Part shown: positions 9,901-19,655 of the stretch, one piece after another
Layout of the letters: every line of letters starts with the position of its first letter
Position numbering within the stretch: position 1 is the stretch's first letter
Source of the DNA: Plantago elongata
Taxonomy: Eukaryota; Streptophyta; Magnoliopsida; Lamiales; Plantaginaceae
Assembly: GCA_036897095.1 (NCBI GenBank)
Contig: JAYMSP010001805.1
Location: 1-28,692, forward strand
Reading direction: 5' to 3'
DNA: 28,692 bases
Program-made: the position numbers and the translations under genes
Notes under the pieces: generated by a model
Databases searched by the model: none
The model's input: only the letters and a program-made list of their open reading frames with translations
Told to the model about the DNA's origin: nothing

Positions 9901-12900
9901 ACTGAAGACTTGAGAGAGTCATGGCTGCATGCACCATCATGTATTATGATTGTAGTAAACAGTGAACATTTACTTCTCATAGTGATGCAGCTGCAGAAGT
10001 ATAACCAGCATCCTTTCTCTGGCTGTTTTTTCTGCATTGCATGGTTGTCACCATTGTGAAATATGATAACACACTTAATCCTTCATGAATCTATGACAAT
10101 GTGGTTGCACTTGAGATGTGCTATTTAGTTAATTTTGCTAAAAAATAGATCTGTGTTGACTTGAAGTGATTATATAGTTATTTGCTAAAGTTAAAACACC
10201 ACCTCTGGGAATTTGAATTTAGTGGAGGTGGAGAAAGTTGGGTGTCTCTAAAGAAGCACAACGCGACTGTTATATAATCAACCCACTTATAACATGATCT
10301 TTGCATACATACATTTTATTTTATGCCCTATTCTTGTGTGTATGTTTTATAATTCCTACTAGCAGACACCCTGACCTGTTAACAATTTACTGCGCTTAAA
10401 ACTTCTCATGCTCTTTGTTCATCTCTCATTCTCGAGTTACCTGACTTTCACCACAGGCGGGGCTTATCTGAGACTGAAATTAATTTTCTTAAGGAGGTAC
10501 GTGCCGTAAATCAAATAACATTTTGCAGTCCTTTTCGTAGAATATTCCTAAAATCTGTCTTCTCCTGTCATTTCTATTGATGTTCATCAGTATTTTTCTT
10601 AAAATTTTGAATTGCTTGATAATTATCTTATGTACAATTATTCTACTTGAGAGAACTTGTATAGTTGGGTGCAATGTGCAAACTAGGGAAAATACATCTA
10701 ATAAATCTCGGCCCACCGCTCGAATGTAGCTCGACTTGAAAGATAAACGACACTCATAATTTTACACACACATACATAAATTATATACAGTATTTTTTTA
10801 GAAGCTCATCGAGCTTTCAAGCGGAGCTTATCAATATTAGGGCTCGGCTTGAAATTGTAACCGGGCTATAATTTTAACTCGAGCTCAAGCTCGAACATGT
10901 TGAGCTTTTTTTGAACCGAGCTCGAGCAGCTCGAAAAAAGCTTGATTCGTTTGGAGCCCTAGGTGGTGGTATAGCTCTTCCTTATTAAAGTAGAAACTGC
11001 ACATCATGCAAATGTGCCAACACTAGGGTGGATGATATGAATCTTTGCACTGTGTAAGTTGTGTCTAACTATTAGACTGTCTAACACAAGAATTTGCTAT
11101 TTAACCAACCATAGAAAAAAAAATTAAGAACTGCTCTTTTTATTTCTCTCTGTTTCTGTTTATCTGTTATATAATTTCTTTGCATTTGGAACTTATATCT
11201 ACAGAATAAGGCTTTGCAAGAGAAGATACTCAAGTCTGGAAGTCTTCCAGAGAGTGTTCTTGGTATGTATAACTTCAATTGGATTTCCCTCTCCTCACAC
11301 ATGACATTAATTCTATCTCATTACCAGTAATATATGACTTTGGCAATTTTTTCAGCGCTTGAAAAGTTGAAAAGACCTTTGTATGAAAAGCATCCAATGG
11401 CAAAATTTTCATGGACTGTAGCAGAGGAGATAGACACGGTTTGTGATATTTCTGCCAATACTGAATAATTTGTGCTTTGTGCATCTAAAAAAAAAACACT
11501 ATCTTTCAACAAATCATCCGAGTGAGAAAATTCAAATATTTTAATAAGTTTGATTTCGGAGTCAAATTTAGTTCAATTGTGTAAATTAAGAGAACCGTGT
11601 AATATCTGTACGCTTAAAATAACTTTTCTCTATATCTTTTAAACCTGTCAGATATATTAGATCTAGAAATTGCTGACACTAATTTTGTTTGTAAAATCTG
11701 CTGTACATAATGTTCAATATGTATGACTGAAGAGGTTGTTGCATACTTTTTTTGCAAAAATTACGCTGTAATTGTTTCACTGTCTGAACTACCTTTTTGT
11801 AATTGTTTTTTTCTTTCTTCGTTTCTGTTTCCACTGCCAAATCTTCAGATTGAGTGGCATAATAGATGCTTGGATGCATTGAACAATGTTGAGAAGCTAT
11901 ATCAAGGGAAAGACACTGAGAATATAATCCAAAGCAAAGTTTTACAGGTATATTCTTGCAGTTTTTCTAAGAGATAATTGTAACCAATTGTTGCCTGTAC
12001 GTTCAAGTACCAGATAAATTGCTTGGTTTTTTTCTGTTATCTAATGGTTCGTAATTTGGTTCATATTATTTGCAGTTCCTGAACGGGAAAAATGAAGATC
12101 TGAAAGTTTTTCTAAAGAAGGATTTGAAGTCTGGCGACTTCAGTGGATACCATGCAGAATGCCTCACTGATACCTGGATTGGAAACAATAGGTCGAGTTA
12201 CCCTTCTTGTCTATCACTCTCGCATGCGGCATTTTGTACTTTCTCCTTAACTTGTTGATTTTAAATCTTCACATTTGGGATCAATAGGTGGGCATTTATA
12301 GATTTGACGGCGGGGCCTTTTGCGTGGGGCCCTGCTGTAGGTGGTGAGGGCGTGCGCACAGAGCAGAGCCTACCCAACGTGGAGAAGACAATTGGTGCAG
12401 TTGCGGGTATGGCTATTTACTACATATTTGGTGTGTTTTACTTGGCAGGCTGATTTAGTTAGTAGTTGGTCATTTCATCGTTATACCTGTCTAGATTAGT
12501 AAATAGCAAGCCTTTACTTTTGTTCTGGCTTTCGTTGGTCATTGTCTGTCTTGCTAGGTTGTTTAGTTGGATTGATGAAAGAGAAAAAGCATATCGATAA
12601 TCAAGAACCTGTGGAACTTTATGGTCGTGGTGTTTTGACTCCAGTTTTGGAAAACGGTCTATTGTCTATGAATTGATTGTTATTACTATGTATTGTTCTA
12701 ATGGTGAACTCATATTATTCAAGAAAGTTTACATAATTTTAGTGGTAATATTTCGTGAATATCCAAGACAGTTGATATTACTATTAGTTGCAATTCCTGC
12801 TATTGTATTTCTCATGTAGATTCTGAAGCCTTGCATTTGGCCATATTGATTTTACCTGTTCACCTTAAATGATTTTTGCTGCTTCAGATACATATTCATT

Positions 12901-15900
12901 TCATCTGGGGTAACTGGCCAGTTAATCGAAGTTCAGTGTCACTGGAAGACTATGACTTGTCTTGTTTCCAGTGGCCATCTAAACTCAGTTGGGAAAATTA
13001 TAGAGACCGTATGTGATTAATTAAAAGAAAAATGTAGAATTTTTATAATTAATGTGCTTGTTATGATATTTTACCACACAGATCTATATTTTTATATTTT
13101 TCTGTTTGATGCTGAGCTCCTCACATTCTCTTAAAAAGTTTTCACTCTTACAAAACCCCCTTTTAATTCCAGAAATTTCTGAAGATGAAGCTGAGGATCG
13201 CCTGCAAGAGGCAATCCAAGAAAAGTTTGCAGTGTTTGGTGATGTATGGATTTGTTCTTCTCTCTACCCAATTTATCATAATAATTAGCTGGGATTTTAT
13301 TTCTGTATATTTTTCTGGTGGTGGGTGGACTACCTGTGTGATGTTACATTATCTGTTCATGAGCCACCACCCTCCCATCTTGCAATTTTTATAATATGCA
13401 TTCTGGGTTAGGCTGGAATATTACATCTTCTCTTCGTGGACCACCACACTACCCATATATGTCTGGGTCAGGCTGGCATTTAGTTCATATCTGTCCTCTC
13501 ACTCTGTTCATGCTATTCTCTTCTGAATTCTTTAAAGCTAAGCACAGGTGATGGAGGAATCAATCAATCTTTGATCTTGCAGTCGTTTTGGAATCATTGA
13601 TTGCTGTTGTTTTTGGGAATATGTGGTCTATAGAAGCCACTGCAGTGATTTTATAGTTATGTTCTGATATCAGTTCTCTTGTTAAAAGAGAATGAGAGCC
13701 TGTAAGCATATTTTTGAATAAAAACCTTGCCAACCTCGATGATCATCATTGGCCCCATCCTAGACACCACTCTCACATTTTCTAGTCAAAATATAAGCCA
13801 TATTAGATTAACCTTCCAGAATAGAATACATTGTGTGGCTCTGCTCCTACCGCCATAGTAGCTTGTTTGACAATGTTGACACATTTATTTCATGAGTACT
13901 GATCAATTTTCTATTTAATGTTATAAACTGGAAAGGCCTAAGATACTTTCTTTTATCTGCCTGGCTCGTCATGGTAAAAGCTGTAGCTTTCATTTAATGT
14001 CAATCAATTGAATGATTGTATAGAGTACGGCTTTTATTTTACCTTCTTTTATTGTTAGGTGGTTAGAAAAGTAACATGGCAAAGATGATAACTTTCTGTC
14101 TTTTATTTTCTGAATATTACTTTGCATGATTGTTTCCGGTCGTATCAACACCTGGTATGTTACTTTTTACAGAAAGACCATCATGCCATTGACATTCTTC
14201 TTGCTGAAATTGACATATATGAGCTTTTCTATTTCAAACACTGTAAAGGAAGGAAAGTCCAGCTTGCTCTCTGTGAAGGTATGTCTTTCTTTTCTTGTTG
14301 GATAGGCTCTCTGGTAGTTTCTTTTCCTTTTCTGCTTTGAATCTGTTTCCATATAACATATACTATTTAACATCAACACCAGAGCTTGATGAGCGCATGC
14401 GAGATTTGAAAGCAGAGCTGCAAGCCTTTGAGGGTCATGACGATGAATCATTACGGACAAAATCCCTGGATGCATTAAAACGCATGGAAAATTGGAATTT
14501 GTTCAGTGAACCTCACGAGGTCAGTGAAATGTGATTTCACTTTCGTACTGCACAGGTCCCAATATCTTATATTGTCGGTTACACTTTGAGAACCGTGTTT
14601 ACTCTTGGATGGCTGAATACTTGCAATCAACATTTTAGATTGAAGACATTTATTTTACTCTGGACGCTGCAGGAACTTCGGAATTATACTGTTGCCCGTG
14701 ATAATTTCCTCGCACATCTTGGGGCTACTCTCTGGGGTTCGTTGAGGCACATCATATCTCCTTCTCTTGCTGATGGGGCTTTCCATCATTATGAGAAAAT
14801 ATCCTTTCAGTTGTTTTTTGTCACTCCAGAGGTAAAATGTAAAACATTGAATAGACTATTTAGGAAACTATGGAATACTGGTTTTAAACCTCGTCTCCTT
14901 TCTGGCTTCATCTATGCAGAAAGTTAGATCTATTAAACAGTTACCTCTTGATCTGAATAGACTCATGGATGGGTTGTCCACCCTGATTTTGCCTTCCCAG
15001 CAAGTTTTGTTCAGTCAACACATGTACGTGTAATCTTGTTATGGTCTTTTATGAAGTACATAAAAAGACACCATGTGGACTGTCGCCTATTCTTCTTCAC
15101 AGTTTCTGTTACCTTTGTTATATGTGTGAAAAACTCAATCTGCTCTTTGTTTGTGGGGGTTTCCTGTAGGTTACCGCTGTCAGAGGATCCTGCTTTAGCA
15201 ATGGCTTTTTCAGTGGCCAGGAAAGCAGCTGCTGTACCTTTGTTGTTAGTGAATGGAACATACATGAAAACTGTTCGAGCATATCTTGATTCTTCTATTC
15301 TGCAACATCAGTTGCAAAGAATCGATCATGCTTCCTTGAAAGGTTTGACCCTGATAAATTCTCATTTTAATTTTGATTACCATAATTGGCCGTCCATAAT
15401 GTTCATGAAAACTATTTGTACATGCATATTTTAAAAAGCTTAATATGTAATGCTTATTGCTTAATGTTTGTGTTGTAGGATCTCATGCACATGGCAGATC
15501 TACATTGGAGATTCCTATCTTTTGGTTCATTCATGATGATCCTTTGTTCATTGACAAGCATTATCAGGCCAAGGCACTCTCAGATATGGTCATTGTTGTT
15601 CAGTCAGAGACAGCATCATGGGAAAGCCATCTCCAGTGCAATGGGCGGTCTCTTTTGATGGACTTGAGGTTAAATTTTGTTTCTGCATACTAATGTGGAC
15701 GAATATTGAGTAGTTTCTGAAGTTTTTCTTGTGATGGTGTTTGATTGATTGAATGGAGTTGTAGCACCAAGAGTATATTATCCAACCACTTTGTTGGTAT
15801 CAAAGTGTGTCATTAGCTTCCATCAGATGTCCTTGACCTTTATCTTGGATATATTGAAACCAAATCACACATCTCAATTTCATTTTATATCTGTTTGCAT

Positions 15901-18606
15901 TTTACCTTTTCTCCTTGAGTCAGTCATAGTATCATTTCCTTTATTGGTGTGGAAGTTGCACTTTGTTAGAATGTTAGCTAGAACCTTTTGTCCTAATGAT
16001 AACTTACATCCTGTGTCTGATGAACCATGTTACATCTAAAATTTTATTTTACAGGAGGCCTATAAAAGCTGCTCTGGCTGCTGTTTCGGAACATCTGGCT
16101 GGGTTGCTTCCACTTCATCTTGTTTACAGCCAAGCCCATGCAACTGCAATTGAGGTAAACTTATTCTATGCATATTATCATTCTTGCTCTAAAAAAGTCT
16201 GCTACAGTAAAGAAATTGGATCTTAAACACTTGGTTAAAATATGTACGAGGTTAAATTACAAATTTTCTTTTATGAAGTATATGAATGGTTCCTTACGAC
16301 TCTGGTCCAGTTATTTAAATAGTATTCAAATTGTACTCCACTAGGCCATAGCACCCTAACCCTGTAGCTCTCTTCTAAACTCCAAAATACATTTTCACAT
16401 ATTGTGTCTAAAAATTATACTCGGGTCTTTTAAAAACTTCCCAACTTTCCTTTTTTGGCGTTACGTTAGAAACTTCATAACTCATAAATGGGAAGTTTTT
16501 ATCCCACTAACTAATCTTTTTATTATATCTCTTTCCTACTCCATATCATTTTATTCAATCTCTCTCTTACTTTATCATCCACTTACAACTTTACCAGCAT
16601 AATACCCCACACAAACAATTATTTTATTATTTTTCCTTAATACTAGATAAAGTAACCTCCTGGTAAGTTTTTAATGGACCGGAGGGAGTAGTATGTTTTT
16701 CACACCCATGCCAGCATCTGATCTGAGTGAAGTAGGTCCCGCTTTGGAGTAATGTCTAACTATACATGTGTATCTCCACAATTTGTTATGTTATTGGTGG
16801 TGAGACAATCTTCATCATTGGGAAATGGTTGTAAGAGATGCTCAAAGTTCCAAAACGGGCTAACCAGCTGTTTTAGCCTTTTTAAAAAAAAGAATTGTTT
16901 TATCGCTACTTTAGCCCGTTGCTTATACTTCCAGAATGTTGTTTGTATTACTTTGAATGCAACACAGATTGAACTTATAATTTGAGTTGAATCCGTTTAC
17001 CATTTCTAATGGATAGGGCTTATGCAAGCTGTTCACTTTTCCTCGAAACATGTGATTTATTTGGAAGAAAAGAAGTCAAGCTCGTTTATGGTCAATAAAC
17101 AAATGGAGCAAACAAAATAACACAACTGAATACTCCAATGAGAACAGTAAATACTAAATGACATGAAATTACATATCCTGAATTAGCAGCACTTAGCTAA
17201 GAAAATGTGCAACAACTTCTGCACACCAAATCCAGGCAGGAGAAGCATCCCATAGAACTGATTCACAAGATCATCATAGTCATAATAACTAAAATGGCAT
17301 TAAACCTAACAGTAATGCCTTTCGCATTCTATAACTTTTCTTCTCGAGAATTTCAAAGTTTTCCATGTCTAAAGTTCACTTTACAACTAATCAACATTAT
17401 TCTTCATGCTATTGCTTGGATTTCTTTTGTACATATTTGTAAATTTTCACAGGAAGCTTGAAAGTCAATCTATAGACTAAAACTCTGTCACAAAACCTTC
17501 ATGTTTGCCTTAATATTGAAAGCTTCTTTAATATGCTCAATTGCCAAAATCAGTCAAATCACCTTGCTTTTTCACGTAATGAGTGACAGGAATCAAAATT
17601 TGGTAGATTTTGAGCATATTTGATGGAAGGGTTTAAGGTGCATATCAATTCTAAAAAAACTCTGTGATTTGCAACAGGATTGGACATGGTCGGTAGGTTG
17701 TAACCCATTGTCTGTCACCTCACAAGGCTGGCATGCCTCCAAGTTCCAGTCTGACAGCATTGCTCGAAGTTACATTCTCACAGCTCTCGAGGAATCAATA
17801 CTGATTGTTAATGCAGCTATTCATCTTTTGGTCATGGAGCGTTCATGTATCCTTTCTAGTCTATGGTTCTTTTATGACCTTCCTTGGATCCTCTAATGTT
17901 TAAACTACTTTTGTACCTTGTTGAGACTTAACTGAGGAACAGCTGAACAGATTTTCAAGTTATTTCAATCTCGGGAACATGACTTGGTGACCAAGTATAA
18001 CTATGTTGTTAGCCTGTGGAGAAGAGTAAGCGGCAACTACTGCATATCTGTGTCTTCATAGCATATAATATATTACTTTTCCTTATTAGTGTGTGTGCGT
18101 GTGTGTGTCTGTGTATTAACTTTGTACTCGAACTTCTGTTTGTGTTTTCTTTCAGATTTCATCAGTTACTGGGGAATTAAGATATATTGATGCCTTGAGA
18201 CTGCTCAACACTCTTGAAGATGCATCCAAAGGGTTCGAAATTCTTGTTTTTTTGTGTACCGAGAGTTTTATATTGCAGCAATATTTGCAAGTCCCATTAC
18301 ATGCTAAGTTATGCTTTGTATCATTGTATGTTCCACTGGTTTACAGATTATGCTATCATAAGTTTCAAGCATGTGATTGATGAAAACAACATGCTGCATA
18401 GAGTTATATCTGACTGGCAAGTATTCTTCTGCAGATTTTCTGAGTACGTGAACGCAACAGTATCAAGTCTCCATCCAATTCACTGCACGAGGCAAAGGAG
18501 AGTTGAGATTGAATTCGATATGACCACCATACCTGCCTTTGCAGTTGTCATTATTGTACTTTGGTTTGTGTTGAAACCAAAGAGACCAAAACCGAAGATC
18601 AACTGA
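6949..18606 (+). CDS. Single-pass secretory-pathway membrane protein, At5g58100-like (25 exons, 938 aa)
   Basis: Exons (all in phase, GT-AG): 6949-7002, 7680-7803, 7924-7986, 8766-8867, 8966-9134, 9243-9341, 9455-9604, 10457-10496, 11205-11262, 11356-11438, 11849-11947, 12076-12191, 12288-12406, 13173-13243, 14173-14278, 14383-14519, 14673-14831, 14920-15023, 15170-15342, 15479-15668, 16055-16154, 17678-17846, 17943-18025, 18156-18232, 18435-18606. The sum is 2817 nt, 938 codons plus TGA. Exon 1 encodes a hydrophobic signal peptide (MFRPRIAPLFCLILLSLS). A long lumenal region follows, with conserved-looking blocks EDRLQEAIQEKF (exon 14), LGATLWGSLRHIISP (exon 17), AMAFSVARKAAAVPLLLVNG (exon 19), DKHYQAKAL and SHLQCNGRSLL (exon 20), GCNPLSVTSQGW (exon 22) and LHPIHCTRQRR (exon 25). 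One membrane segment (AFAVVIIVLWFVL, about residues 916-928) precedes a basic tail ending KPKIN. By memory of the family this is the plant At5g58100 type (about 945 aa), reported to act in pollen exine formation; its biochemical activity is unknown to me. The gene looks intact. Exon 24 has a weak donor (GTTCGA). The reading frame and splice sites are seen directly; the function is by homology only. Confidence 0.9.
7003..7615 (+). repeat. Five-copy tandem repeat (period about 130 bp) filling intron 1
   Basis: Units start at 7003, 7126, 7258, 7344 and 7478. Each begins (GT/GATT)AGCTTCTCTA, then TTTTTTGTAATCTGATC, a CATTGGTATAGAC block, an ATTATAGTACGATGTTAT block, and a GTAGTTTAGTGTTTGATTAAGGCACT block. 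Unit 3 (7258-7343) has lost about 45 bp. The first unit begins exactly at the intron-1 splice donor (GTGAGCTTCTC). In later units the GTGAGC is replaced by GATTAGC, so the donor is not duplicated as a usable site. Units are diverged enough to suggest an old expansion. Confidence 0.85.
10700..10965. repeat. AGCTCGAGC-rich dispersed repeat in intron 8
   Basis: The segment is packed with GAGCT and CTCGAG words (for example GAGCTCAAGCTCGAACATG and GAACCGAGCTCGAGCAGCTC), unlike its AT-rich surroundings. A 7-bp inverted pair AGGGCTC (10839-10845) / GAGCCCT (10954-10960) brackets the densest part. Repeats of this composition are frequent in plant introns and are probably a non-autonomous transposon, but I cannot assign a superfamily. 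Confidence 0.5.
13244..14172. other. Long intron 14 with a degenerate local duplication
   Basis: The 929-bp intron holds an imperfect duplication: TCTGGGTTAGGCTGG (13402-13416) recurs as TCTGGGTCAGGCTGG (13462-13476), and a nearby CACCAC block (about 13365 and 13442) is also repeated. Nothing else is recognised. Confidence 0.4.
16420..16688. mobile_element. Stowaway-like MITE in intron 21
   Basis: The right end reads TTTTTAATGGACCGGAGGGAG followed by TA, the classical plant Tc1/mariner-type (Stowaway) terminus. The left end (from about 16420, CTCGGGTCTTTTAAAAACTT) matches its inverted complement with a small deletion in the CTCCCTCCGG part. The size, about 269 bp, and the AT-rich interior fit. 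It lies inside the 1523-bp intron 21 of the membrane-protein gene. The left boundary is approximate. Confidence 0.65.
17847..17942 (+). other. U12-type (minor spliceosome) GT-AG intron, intron 22
   Basis: The donor GTATCCTTTC matches the U12 5' splice-site consensus GTATCCTTT at every position. A branch-site-like CTTAAC (17927-17932) puts the likely branch A 11 nt before the end of the AG acceptor (17941-17942), the tight spacing expected for U12 introns. There is no polypyrimidine tract before the acceptor (GAGGAACAG), also U12-like. Splicing here joins T|CT in phase 1 and restores the reading ERSSEQIFKLFQSRE. The nearer AG (17936) would make a stop. Confidence 0.85.
18089..18114. repeat. 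Imperfect (GT)n microsatellite in intron 23
   Basis: About 13 GT units with interruptions (GC at 18098, CT at 18109), lying in the 130-bp intron between exons 23 and 24. Confidence 0.8.
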
Positions 18607-18960
18607 TGTCGCTAATTACACACTTGGTAGGAAGTATTTACCTCGGGTTTCAGAGGTGGGTTCAGAACATAGAGCTCCCAAACATTTCTTGTTTATTCTG
18701 AAGCGAAGTTGTCTGTTGGAGGTGATGTACATTATACCTAGAAAGATGGAGCAGAACGTAGAGGTCCAGAACATTTCTTCGTCAATCTAAAGCAAAGATT
18801 GCCAGTCACCAGAACATAGATGATCAATGTACATTAGACCTAGAAAGAAATTTTGATATGCCTGGCAGGCTGAATCTAATATGAATTGCCTGGCATTACT
18901 TACTTTCTTTGTACTTTGATTAATCCAGCAAGTGTCTGATTATTTTTCGTTTACAGGAGA
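18607..18960 (+). other. Probable 3' UTR of the 25-exon gene with an internal tandem duplication
   Basis: Downstream of the stop, two related units of about 90 and 102 bp follow each other (18661-18748 and 18750-18850). Shared blocks include CAGAACATAGAG / CAGAACGTAGAG, ACATTTCTT, CTGAAGC / CTAAAGC, and ATGTACATTA(T/G)ACCTAGAAAG. The second copy has about 13 extra bases before the last block. The poly(A) site is not determined. Confidence 0.5.
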
Positions 18961-18975
18961 ACTTTATATATTATA

Positions 18976-19211
18976 CTCCTTCCGTCCCGATTTAAAAGTT
19001 CCGTTTTCCATTTTGGGTTGTTTCGGTTTGAAAGTTCTGCTTCCTTAAATAGAAAATCTATCTCCTACTTTATATAATATCTTTACTATTTTATTAACTA
19101 TTTCTTTTGCTTTATTCAATCACATTCATAATTTATTAATTTTTTTTCTATTTTATAATTTTTTTTTAAAAATTTGTGTTTGGTAGTACTTTCAAATCGA
19201 TACGGAGGGAG
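18976..19211. mobile_element. Stowaway MITE between the two convergent genes
   Basis: Terminal inverted repeats are clear. The left end CTCCTTCCGTCCCGATTTAA and the inverted right end CTCCCTCCGTATCGATTTGA match over about 20 bp with few changes. TA precedes the left end; the right flank reads TG, so the TA duplication is decayed on that side. Length 236 bp, interior AT-rich, no coding capacity. It sits about 370 bp past the stop of the upstream gene and about 445 bp from the stop of the transporter gene. Confidence 0.85.
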
Positions 19212-19655
19212 TGGTTGAAACATTAAATAAATGGACATAAAAATATACATTTAATTGCAAAAGGTATAAAAGTAAGATTTATTATTATTTGTTTGGTGTG
19301 GAACAATTCATTTTTATTATTAGTAATGTATGAATTTTGATAATAATACGGAGTATAAAGTTATGTTTCATTGTGACTATTTTATTTTTTATACTTTTAC
19401 AGAATACATTTCATCCTATAATGGCATCGAACTTAACACCACCTTTCTTGTGCTTTCTGGCGCACGGCGAACTACAAATGTAACCCAGATGTCGTTTGCC
19501 TTTGCAATCAATTACTCGAAGAATATTCCTCTGCCAATATGAAATAGTGAAGATCTGCAAGTAAACGTCCAGTAACTTACTCTTGGCATATGCTGCAGTT
19601 GAACTTATCACCTACTTTTTTGCCAGGTCTTTCTGTAGTGAGAGATTATATCATG

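Noticed and set aside
14167-14475. 102-codon minus-strand frame
   Set aside because: It is the antisense of exons 15 and 16 of the membrane-protein gene.
14799-14807. ATATCCTTT, the consensus of a U12 AT-AC donor, inside exon 17
   Set aside because: The reading frame continues across it (HHYEKISFQLFFVTPE) in agreement with the family, so it is coding sequence and not a splice site.
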